From NCBI GenBank assembly GCA_017474705.1, contig JAFVHC010000238.1, positions 1-14,681 of the forward strand: 14,681 bases of DNA, given 5' to 3'. Shown here in pieces: positions 5,282 through 11,931 of this stretch. Origin of the DNA: Bacillota bacterium. GTDB taxonomy: Bacteria; Bacillota; Clostridia; Lachnospirales; Bianqueaceae. Below the pieces are notes generated by a model that was not told where the DNA came from, ran no database searches, and was given only the letters and a program-made list of their open reading frames with translations. A program made the position numbers and the translations under genes. The number at the start of each line of letters is the position of its first letter. The first letter of the stretch is position 1.

Positions 5282-6661
5282 ATGAACAAAAACGCTGTAC
5301 ACTTGCGTTTGAGAAGTCCTTTTACCAATTTGTATGATGAAGCAGGGCTGGCACCGGATTTCCAGCGCAGCCTGAATTTCATATTCCTGGGGAATCTTTG
5401 CGGAACGATCTGCGGGATCGTGTGCACGAGCGGCAGCACGGCCATGGTCGGCCTTGCCAGTTCGCTTGGTGCCGGCGATCTGGCCTTCGGTATCATGGCG
5501 GCGTTGATGCAGGCCTCCGCGCTGCTGCAGATCCCGTTCTCCATGCTTGTCAACAAGACGCATAAGCGAAAGAAATACCTGCTGACCTTCGGCCTGATCA
5601 GCCGGGCGATCTGGCTGCTATTCGGGATGATCCCGCTGATCATCCCCTCCAGTCCCTCCTGGCTCAGACTATATTCGCTGATCTTCTTGTTAGGCGCTTC
5701 CTCGTTCCTGGGAGCGGCGATCAACGTCTGCTGGTTCCCTTGGTTTTCTGATCTGACGCCGATCACGATCCGCGGCCGCTGGCTTTCCATCCGCGACACA
5801 GTCATTTCTTTCGTCAGTGTCGGCATGGGTCTCGTGATCGCCCGACTGTTGGATACATTACCGCCGGAGACACGATATCTGGTGGTGTTTCTGATCGGCG
5901 GACTTTTCGGAATGCTGGACATGATCAGCTTTGGCTTCTGCAAAGAAGTCTATTCCGCACCGCCGCAGAAACTGCACATCAAAAAGGTCATGACGGAGAT
6001 GTTCCACGACCGGCCTTTCGTTCATTTCCTGATCATGTGGACGGCCTGGTGCTTCACGGCCAACATGGGCGGCGTGTATATGACGCCTTATGCCATGAAT
6101 GTGATGGGCCTTTCCGCAACGCAGATCATGCTGTTCGCGACCATCGCGGCATCGGTCGCGACGATCCTGTGCATCAGCCGTTGGGGCAAAGCCATGGACA
6201 AGTATGGCTGCAAAAGTGTCATGCTCGTGACGTGCGTCGTGGCTTCGCTGACACCAGCCTTCTATGTGCTGCAGACGCCGGGCAGTATCTGGCCTACACT
6301 GCTGCACAACTTTTTCGGAGCGGTGTTCTGGTGCGGAGCCAATCTGGCGGCCAACAGCATGCAGCTTTCCAGTTCTCCGGACGACTTAAGGCCCACGTAC
6401 ATCGCAGTGTTTTCCTGCGTAACGGCTCTGATCGGAGGAACGCTGGGGTCGCTGACCGGAGGTACGATCCTGGAATTCTGCGAGACACACGGTTGGTTCG
6501 TCGGTTGGTTCGACCGGTATAAGGCACTTTTCGTGCTGGAAGTCATCCTGCGTCTGAGCTTCGTACTGCTGTTCGTGCCGAAACTGTCCAACGATAAGGA
6601 AGGGACTTCCAAGGATCTGCTGAAGGGCATATTTTCCGGTCATATTGCAAAGCACGACTGA
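5282..6661 (+). CDS. Major facilitator superfamily transporter, substrate unknown
   Basis: A 459-residue polytopic membrane protein with about a dozen hydrophobic segments and a short basic cytoplasmic loop (NKTHKRKKY) after the third, the position of the family's conserved basic loop. The N-terminal about 35 residues are soluble (MNKNAVHLRLRSPF onward) and no cleavable signal is present. The start at ATG 5282 follows AGAGGAGG (5264-5271) by ten bases; an in-frame ATG at 5252 is upstream of this site and would translate through it, so it is rejected. The gene is followed directly by a beta-mannosidase, which suggests import of a mannose-containing glycoside or oligosaccharide, but nothing in the transporter itself fixes the substrate. 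It could also be unrelated, since the mannosidase has a promoter of its own. Confidence 0.88.
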   Translation: MNKNAVHLRLRSPFTNLYDEAGLAPDFQRSLNFIFLGNLCGTICGIVCTSGSTAMVGLASSLGAGDLAFGIMAALMQASALLQIPFSMLVNKTHKRKKYLLTFGLISRAIWLLFGMIPLIIPSSPSWLRLYSLIFLLGASSFLGAAINVCWFPWFSDLTPITIRGRWLSIRDTVISFVSVGMGLVIARLLDTLPPETRYLVVFLIGGLFGMLDMISFGFCKEVYSAPPQKLHIKKVMTEMFHDRPFVHFLIMWTAWCFTANMGGVYMTPYAMNVMGLSATQIMLFATIAASVATILCISRWGKAMDKYGCKSVMLVTCVVASLTPAFYVLQTPGSIWPTLLHNFFGAVFWCGANLAANSMQLSSSPDDLRPTYIAVFSCVTALIGGTLGSLTGGTILEFCETHGWFVGWFDRYKALFVLEVILRLSFVLLFVPKLSNDKEGTSKDLLKGIFSGHIAKHD

Positions 6662-6673
6662 TTTTGGTATACT
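6645..6673 (+). promoter_or_regulatory. Promoter of the beta-mannosidase gene
   Basis: TTGCAA (6645-6650) and TATACT (6668-6673) with a 17-base spacer overlap the last codons and stop of the transporter gene. TTTTGGT at 6662-6668 next to the -10 element repeats one arm of the palindrome found upstream of the WYL regulator gene. The two genes may therefore be transcribed both jointly and separately, as there is no terminator between them. Confidence 0.6.
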
Positions 6674-6703
6674 GAAACCATCAATTTCCAAGGAGCAACG
6701 TCA

Positions 6704-9181
6704 ATGATCACAATGAAACTGCATGAAAACTGGCGCATGAAAGAAGCAAATGAAGCGGAGTGGAGTCCTGCAAAAGTCCCGGGTACCGTATATGCGGATT
6801 ATCTGGCCGCCGGCAAGATGGAGAACCCCTACTGGCGCGACAACGAGCTCAAAGCGCTGGAGCTGATGGAGCACGATTATATCTATGAGACCACTTTCAC
6901 ACCGAAGGCGGAGGTCTTGAACAAGGAGAAGATCGTCCTTCGATTCAACGGTCTGGATACCCTGGCTGATGTAGACCTGAACGGTGTACGCATCGGCCAT
7001 GCGGACAATGAGCATCGTGTTTGGGAGTTCGACGTGCAAGAAGTGCTCGCGGCGGGTGAGAACACCCTGACCGTCACCTTGCTTTCCAGTGTCAACTTCA
7101 TCCGCGAGGCATTCAAGGAAGACCCGGCGATCACCATGAGCACGGACGGCATGCAGGGCGCTTCCTACCTTCGAAAGGCCCATTGCGATTTCGGCTGGGA
7201 CTGGGGCGCACGTATCCCAGACGCCGGCATCTTCAAAGACGTGGAACTGTTGGGCATGGACTATGGCCGCATCGAGTCCGTCTACGTCCGTCAGCTGCAT
7301 GAGGACGGCAAAGTGACCCTGCAGTTTGAACCGGATATCATCGTGTTCGACCGCAAGGCGGATTATGATCATACCGTAACATATACTGTAACTGATCCGG
7401 AAGGCAGCGTGCTGGTCACGACCACGGATACCACCTTCGAAGTCCCGGATCCGCAGCTGTGGTGGCCCAATGGTTATGGCACACAGCCACTGTATCAGGT
7501 CCAGGCGGTCCTGTCCCGCGGCGGCGTGGAGCTGGACTGCTGGAAACGGCGCATCGGTCTGCGCACCATGGAACTGACCCGTGTCAAGGATCAGTGGGGT
7601 GAAAGCTTCTGTCATACCGTCAACGGTGTCAGTGTCTTCGCGATGGGTGCGGATTATATCCCGGAAGACAATATCAAGCCGTTCATCACCCGTGAACGGA
7701 CCTTCAAACTGCTGAAAGACTGCAAAGACGCCAACTTCAACGCGGTCCGTGTCTGGGGCGGCGGCATGTACGCCAGCGAGGATTTCCTGGACGCCTGTGA
7801 TGAGTACGGCCACATGGTCTGGCAGGACTTCTGCTTCGCCTGCGCTTCCTACGATCTGACGCCGGAATTCGACGCGAACATCCGCGAGGAGTTCCGCCAG
7901 AACATCCTGCGCATGCGCAGTCATCCGAGCTTAGGGCTTTGGTCCGGCAACAATGAGATGGAGCAGTTCTTCGCCATGTCCATGCGTTACGACCCGGATC
8001 ATAAGGATCCCCGCGGGTACATCCGCAAAGCTTCTCAGGTGCCGGATTATTTCGCCATGTACGAGTACATCATTCCACGCATGGTGATGAAATACGATCC
8101 GCAGACTCCGTACATTCCGTCCAGTCCGACCTCCGGCGGCGGTTTTGACAACCCGAACGATGAACACCGCGGCGACGTCCATTACTGGGACGTCTGGCAC
8201 GGTGGCAAACCCTTTACAGAGTATCGTAAATTCCGCTTCCGTTATCTGTCCGAGTTCGGATTCCAGGCCTTCCCGACCATGAAGACCATCGAAGCTTTCA
8301 CTCTGCCGGAGGACCGCAACCTGTTCTCCTACGTCATGGAGAAGCACCAGCGCAACAACAATGCCAACGGTATCATCATGCGCTACATGCAGCAGACGTA
8401 CCAGCTGCCGTCCACCTTTGAAAAGCAGATCTACACTTCGCAGATGCTGCAGGCTGAATCCATGCGCTATGGTGTCGAGCATTTCCGTGCCTGCCGTCCG
8501 GAGTCCATGGGCACCATCATCTGGCAGCTCAATGATATCTGGCCGGTGGCCAGCTGGGCTATGATCGACTACTACGGCCGCTGGAAGGCTGTGTATTATG
8601 AAGCCCGCCACTTCTTCGCGCCTCTGCTGCTGGTCAATGAAGAAGCCAGCGTCATGACGCAGGATGAGAACATCAACGCGGAACCATATGAGATCAAGAA
8701 TTCGGTCAAACTGACGCTCTGCAATGAGTCCATGCAGGATCGGACGCTGACTGTCCGCTGGCAGATCCGCGAAGCATCCGGCAAGGCCGTGCGTGAGGAA
8801 GAAGTCAAGGACGTCGCCGTACCGGCGCTGTCCGCCATCCATCTGGACGAGGTCATGATCGACATCGACCGGTTCAGCCAGTACGTCTCTTACCAGATGC
8901 TGGATGAGGAAGGGGCGGTCGTCTCCGAAGGCACCACCCTGTATATCCAGCCGAAATACTTCCACTTTGAGGATCCCCAGATCTCCCTGGAAGTCCTGGA
9001 CGATACGCACATCCGCGTCACTGCGCAGAAGTTTGCCAAGAACATCCAGATCCTGGACGAAGCCGGCGAACTGAAGCTTTCCGACAACTATTTCGACCTG
9101 CAGCCTGGCAGCCGTGTGCTGACGGTCCTGGCCGGCAAGCCGGAAACCTTAAGCGTGATGAGCGTCTACGACATCCACTGA
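6704..9181 (+). CDS. Cytoplasmic beta-mannosidase, glycoside hydrolase family 2
   Basis: Removes terminal beta-linked mannose from the non-reducing end of mannosides such as manno-oligosaccharides or N-glycan core fragments (EC 3.2.1.25). The 825 residues have the GH2 layout: N-terminal jelly-roll domain, immunoglobulin-like domain, TIM-barrel catalytic domain, then C-terminal beta domains. The CDFGWDWGAR stretch (161-170) is typical of beta-mannosidases as opposed to beta-galactosidases. The acid/base is Glu418 in WSGNNEME and the nucleophile Glu517 in LSEFGFQ, matching the GH2 retaining mechanism. There is no signal peptide, so the substrate must be imported, in line with the transporter just upstream. 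ATG 6704 follows AAGGAG (6690-6695) by eight bases; the nearby ATG 6713 is too far. A terminator follows closely. An activity on other beta-glycosides cannot be excluded. Confidence 0.93.
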   Translation: MITMKLHENWRMKEANEAEWSPAKVPGTVYADYLAAGKMENPYWRDNELKALELMEHDYIYETTFTPKAEVLNKEKIVLRFNGLDTLADVDLNGVRIGHADNEHRVWEFDVQEVLAAGENTLTVTLLSSVNFIREAFKEDPAITMSTDGMQGASYLRKAHCDFGWDWGARIPDAGIFKDVELLGMDYGRIESVYVRQLHEDGKVTLQFEPDIIVFDRKADYDHTVTYTVTDPEGSVLVTTTDTTFEVPDPQLWWPNGYGTQPLYQVQAVLSRGGVELDCWKRRIGLRTMELTRVKDQWGESFCHTVNGVSVFAMGADYIPEDNIKPFITRERTFKLLKDCKDANFNAVRVWGGGMYASEDFLDACDEYGHMVWQDFCFACASYDLTPEFDANIREEFRQNILRMRSHPSLGLWSGNNEMEQFFAMSMRYDPDHKDPRGYIRKASQVPDYFAMYEYIIPRMVMKYDPQTPYIPSSPTSGGGFDNPNDEHRGDVHYWDVWHGGKPFTEYRKFRFRYLSEFGFQAFPTMKTIEAFTLPEDRNLFSYVMEKHQRNNNANGIIMRYMQQTYQLPSTFEKQIYTSQMLQAESMRYGVEHFRACRPESMGTIIWQLNDIWPVASWAMIDYYGRWKAVYYEARHFFAPLLLVNEEASVMTQDENINAEPYEIKNSVKLTLCNESMQDRTLTVRWQIREASGKAVREEEVKDVAVPALSAIHLDEVMIDIDRFSQYVSYQMLDEEGAVVSEGTTLYIQPKYFHFEDPQISLEVLDDTHIRVTAQKFAKNIQILDEAGELKLSDNYFDLQPGSRVLTVLAGKPETLSVMSVYDIH

Positions 9182-9197
9182 GAAAGACCAAAAATAT

Positions 9198-9227
9198 AAG
9201 CTCCCGCCATGGTACGGGAGCTTTTTT
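9198..9227 (+). terminator. Rho-independent terminator after beta-mannosidase gene
   Basis: AAGCTCCCG (9198-9206) pairs with CGGGAGCTT (9215-9223) around an eight-base loop, followed by further T residues. It separates the mannosidase transcript from the WYL regulator. Confidence 0.88.
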
Positions 9228-9244
9228 CTTGCAGAAGATACTTT

Positions 9245-9259
9245 TTTTGGTCACCAAAA
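9245..9259. promoter_or_regulatory. Perfect palindrome, likely operator for the adjacent WYL regulator
   Basis: TTTTGGT-C-ACCAAAA is a perfect 15-base inverted repeat around one central base. It sits just upstream of the extended -10 element of the regulator gene, where a bound protein would interfere with polymerase. It does not carry a T-tract and its stem would be too tight to act as a hairpin, so a protein-binding site is more likely. Autoregulation by the WYL protein is inferred. Confidence 0.6.
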
Positions 9260-9261
9260 CG

Positions 9262-9270
9262 TGCTATACT
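9262..9270 (+). promoter_or_regulatory. Extended -10 promoter of the WYL regulator gene
   Basis: TGC-TATACT is an extended -10 element (TGn before the hexamer). The -35 position, 17 bases upstream, is only a T-run, so the extended element probably carries the promoter. Transcription would start near 9277. Confidence 0.6.
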
Positions 9271-9310
9271 GAACAAAAAATCATCACGTATCGACCCAGG
9301 AGGGATTTCC

Positions 9311-10288
9311 ATGGCAGATAAAAAGACCATCATCCTGCAACTTCTGAAAATACTGCAGGAGGAGACGGATCAAAACCACACTTTGAACGCGCAGCAATTG
9401 GCGGATCGGCTGGAATGCAACCGCAAGACCATCTACGCGAATATCGATATGCTCAGGGACATGTTCATCCCGATCGAGCAGATCAAAGGCAGCAATCCCG
9501 GATACTACATCCAGGAGCGGGATTTTTCACTGCCTGAACTGAAGCTTCTGGTCGACGCGGTGCAGGCGTCCAAGTTCGTTACCAGCGAGCGTTCGGACGA
9601 ACTCATCCGTAAACTGGAAAAACTGACTACCAAGGATCAGGCTAGAACGCTCAGGCGGCAAGTCTTCATCTACAACCGTGCCAAGACCGGCAATGCTGCC
9701 ATCTATGACAACGTGGACGTGATCCACAGCGCCATGCAGGAGAACAGCCGCATCAGTTTTCATTACTGTGAGTGGACCGTACAGAAGGAACTGGTGCCCC
9801 GGCACAACGGCGCGATGTATGATGTATCGCCCTGGAGCCTGACATGGGATGATGAGAATTACTATCTTGTCGGTTTCGATGAAAAAGATCAGAAGATCAA
9901 GCATTACCGCGTGGACAAGATGCAGGACATGAAGCTGTCCCATAAAGACCGCAACGGCCGGGAGCAGTTCGACCATTTCGATCTGGCGGCCTATGCGAAG
10001 AAAACGTTCGGCATGTTCGGCGGCGAAGACGTGAACCTGACGCTGTCGGGCGACAAACATCTGGTGGGCGTGGTCATCGATCGGTTCGGCACGGATATCA
10101 TGCTGCGGCCGGATCTGGATAATAAAGAACGCTTTGTGGCGCACGTGCTGGTGTCGGTCAGTCCGCAGTTCTTTGGATGGCTGGCCGGGATCGGCCCGGG
10201 TCTCAAGATCGAGAAGCCGGATCGGGTGCGGGAAGCCTTCGTGGAGCACCTGGATCAGGTCCGGGCGTTGTATGCGGACGGAAACTAA
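9311..10288 (+). CDS. HTH and WYL-domain transcriptional regulator
   Basis: A 325-residue regulator of the widespread DeoR/YafY-like WYL family. Residues 1-65 form a winged helix-turn-helix: helices around LQLLKILQEE and LNAQQLADRLECNRKTIYANIDML, then a wing ending GYYI. After a helical linker the WYL domain runs from about 140 to 215, with the signature reading DENYYLVGF, so the eponymous Trp is Tyr here, followed by HYRVDKM, and a C-terminal WCX-type region closes the protein. WYL domains bind small ligands or nucleic acid to control the HTH; the ligand here is unknown. ATG 9311 follows AGGAGG (9298-9303) by seven bases. An in-frame ATG at 9209 lies inside the preceding terminator and is rejected. 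A perfect palindrome in its promoter suggests autoregulation, and its position next to the mannosidase makes that gene a possible target. Confidence 0.9.
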   Translation: MADKKTIILQLLKILQEETDQNHTLNAQQLADRLECNRKTIYANIDMLRDMFIPIEQIKGSNPGYYIQERDFSLPELKLLVDAVQASKFVTSERSDELIRKLEKLTTKDQARTLRRQVFIYNRAKTGNAAIYDNVDVIHSAMQENSRISFHYCEWTVQKELVPRHNGAMYDVSPWSLTWDDENYYLVGFDEKDQKIKHYRVDKMQDMKLSHKDRNGREQFDHFDLAAYAKKTFGMFGGEDVNLTLSGDKHLVGVVIDRFGTDIMLRPDLDNKERFVAHVLVSVSPQFFGWLAGIGPGLKIEKPDRVREAFVEHLDQVRALYADGN

Positions 10289-10292
10289 AGCC

Positions 10293-10321
10293 TTGCAATG
10301 CACCTTTGATTTCAGTATAAT
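10293..10321 (+). promoter_or_regulatory. Promoter of the DUF4428 gene
   Basis: TTGCAA (10293-10298) and TATAAT (10316-10321) with exactly 17 bases between them lie directly after the WYL regulator stop. No terminator intervenes, so some readthrough from the regulator gene is possible. Confidence 0.78.
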
Positions 10322-10358
10322 AGGGCCAAGATCATAGGCAGTGAGAAGGAGGGGAACT

Positions 10359-11312
10359 ATGGCACTGTTCAGTAAGAAAACATGCAGCATCTGCGGTGGG
10401 GAGATCGGCCTTTTCGGCAACCGCAAACTGGAAGATGGCAATATGTGCAAGCATTGCGCGGCGAAGCTTTCTCCCTGGTTCAGTGATCGGAGAAGAAGCA
10501 CGGTCGTCGATATCCTGGGACAGCTGGATTACCGTGAAGCCAATAAGGCGAAGGTGGCAGCTTTCCACCCGACGAAAACGCTGGGCAACGATAACGTCAA
10601 GCTGATGGTGGATGAAGGGGCGAAGACCTTCACCGTCGCCCGCGAACGTGATCTGACCGAGGGCAACCCGGATATCCTGTCTCTTGCACAGGTCACCAGC
10701 TGTGATTTTGAGATCAATGAGTCCAAGGACGAGGAAAAGCTTACGAACGCGGAGGGGAAGCGCGTCAGCTACGATCCGCCGCGGTATCAGTATGAATATA
10801 GTTTCAAGATCACGATCAACGTCGATCATCCGTATTTTGACGATATGTATTTCGATCTGAACTCCATGGACATCCGTACCACGGATCTGCCGGTGGCAGA
10901 GAAGTATCGGCCCGATCCAAGGACGAACGAGGAGTACAGGGAGTACGTCAGAATGGGTCAGGAGGTCGAATCCGTGCTCACTGGAAAGCCCATGCCGCCG
11001 GAGGAAAAGCCGCCGGTGGTCCAGACGGCAGGCAAGCCTGCTGCCGGCCCCAGCGTCAATCCCAACGCGGATATGGTGCAGACCGCGGCCTTTGTACCGA
11101 CCAAACCGAAGACCAGCGGGAAATGGAAGTGTCCGACCTGTGGTGCCTGGAATTCCGGTAAATTCTGCCCGGAATGCGGCATGAAGAAACCAGAACCTAC
11201 GCTGAAATACAAGTGTGATAAATGCGGATGGGTCCCGGAGGATCCTGCCAATCCGCCCCGGTTCTGCCCGAACTGCGGCGATGCGTTTGGTTTTGGAGAT
11301 ATCGAAAAATAA
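10359..11312 (+). CDS. DUF4428 zinc-finger protein with C-terminal zinc ribbons
   Basis: A soluble protein of 317 residues with three separate Cys clusters. The N-terminus (5-45) is a DUF4428 zinc finger: Cys9/Cys12 and Cys30/Cys33 around GGEIGLFGNRKLEDG. A middle region of about 150 residues looks like a beta-rich, PH-like domain. A Pro/Ala-rich linker (about 210-250) leads to a zinc ribbon (Cys258/261 and Cys270/273) and a second ribbon resembling a rubredoxin site (Cys286/289 and Cys303/306, in CDKCGW and CPNCGD). Function is unknown; such proteins are usually taken as adaptor-like or membrane-proximal scaffolds, and I assign none. ATG 10359 follows a strong AAGGAGGGG (10346-10354); the in-frame GTG at 10341 overlaps that site and is rejected. 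No membrane segment is seen. It precedes the Nudix gene by 44 bases. Confidence 0.88.
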   Translation: MALFSKKTCSICGGEIGLFGNRKLEDGNMCKHCAAKLSPWFSDRRRSTVVDILGQLDYREANKAKVAAFHPTKTLGNDNVKLMVDEGAKTFTVARERDLTEGNPDILSLAQVTSCDFEINESKDEEKLTNAEGKRVSYDPPRYQYEYSFKITINVDHPYFDDMYFDLNSMDIRTTDLPVAEKYRPDPRTNEEYREYVRMGQEVESVLTGKPMPPEEKPPVVQTAGKPAAGPSVNPNADMVQTAAFVPTKPKTSGKWKCPTCGAWNSGKFCPECGMKKPEPTLKYKCDKCGWVPEDPANPPRFCPNCGDAFGFGDIEK

Positions 11313-11316
11313 AAGA

Positions 11317-11338
11317 AGGACGGCCGCGAGGCCGTTCT
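11317..11338 (+). other. Intergenic hairpin with GNRA tetraloop between DUF4428 and Nudix genes
   Basis: AGGACGGCC and GGCCGTTCT pair over nine positions, one of them G-U, around a GCGA loop of GNRA type. No T-tract follows, so it is not a standard terminator. It begins four bases after the DUF4428 stop and ends just before the Nudix ribosome-binding site, where it could shield the upstream mRNA from decay or slow transcription. Confidence 0.6.
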
Positions 11339-11356
11339 GTGTACAGGAGAGAAACG

Positions 11357-11866
11357 ATGGATCGATGGCTTGAGAATCGGCAACTCCCATATCATTTGGC
11401 TTCAGCCTGCGGTCTGGTTCGAAAAGATGGGCTGATCCTTTTGATACGGTCTTCGAAACGGGGCTGGGAGCTGCCCGGGGGCACAGTTGAGCAGGGCGAA
11501 ACGATCACAGAAGCACTCAAAAGAGAGATCTTTGAAGAATCGGGCATTCGCACCGTACCGGAGCACCTGACAGGCGTGTATCAGAATCTGTCGATGAAGG
11601 ACGGTTACGGGCCTTTAGAGGGGATGAAACTGCCGCCGATCATCAATTTTGCATTCATCTGTCGATATGTAAGCGGAGAACCAACGGTTTCGGAAGAATC
11701 TGAGGATGTACGCTGGGTCACGTCGGAAGAAGCAGTGCACCTGGTGACACATCCGTTATATGCACAGCGGCTTGCGGATCTGCTGCAATATGAAGGCTCC
11801 GTCGTTTTTTCATCCTATACATATGACAATCGAACCGCAGAATTCAGACCAAAAGAGGATCTGTAG
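11357..11866 (+). CDS. Nudix hydrolase
   Basis: A 169-residue enzyme that hydrolyses a nucleoside diphosphate linked to another group, with divalent metal ions. The Nudix box is exact from Gly42 to Ile64: Gly, then Glu48 after five residues, then REIFEESGI after seven more. The metal-binding glutamates (Glu57, Glu60, Glu61) are all present. The start of the domain, ACGLVRKDGLILLI, is a typical first strand pair. Substrate cannot be told; members of this size range include ADP-ribose, 8-oxo-dGTP and mRNA-cap-like hydrolases. ATG 11357 follows AGGAGA (11345-11350) by six bases; an in-frame ATG at 11222 lies inside the DUF4428 gene and is rejected. With no clear promoter of its own, it is probably transcribed with DUF4428. 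It converges on asnS. Confidence 0.9.
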   Translation: MDRWLENRQLPYHLASACGLVRKDGLILLIRSSKRGWELPGGTVEQGETITEALKREIFEESGIRTVPEHLTGVYQNLSMKDGYGPLEGMKLPPIINFAFICRYVSGEPTVSEESEDVRWVTSEEAVHLVTHPLYAQRLADLLQYEGSVVFSSYTYDNRTAEFRPKEDL

Positions 11867-11874
11867 AAAACGGA

Positions 11875-11918
11875 AAATACCGGCCTGCTGCAGGGGCAGC
11901 AGACCGGTATTTCTTTTT
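11875..11918. terminator. Bidirectional terminator between Nudix gene and asnS
   Basis: AAATACCGG (11875-11883) and CCGGTATTT (11904-11912) enclose CTGCTGC and GCAGCAG with a four-base AGGG loop; only one C-A mismatch breaks a 16-pair stem. A CTTTTT run follows on the + strand, and A-rich sequence before the stem gives a T-rich run on the - strand. It lies eight bases after the Nudix stop and just past the asnS stop, so it can serve both. Confidence 0.88.
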
Positions 11919-11931
11919 GTATATCAGGATC

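Noticed and set aside
5146..5337. 63-codon open frame before and overlapping the MFS gene
   Set aside because: It spans the MFS promoter and ribosome-binding site, ends inside the MFS gene in another frame and has no recognisable features. Its internal ATG 5275 is too close to the ribosome-binding site compared with ATG 5282.
6701..9010. Two long - strand frames (6701-7924 and 7931-9010) opposite the beta-mannosidase
   Set aside because: Both are antisense to a complete GH2 gene with intact catalytic motifs, and neither has initiation signals.
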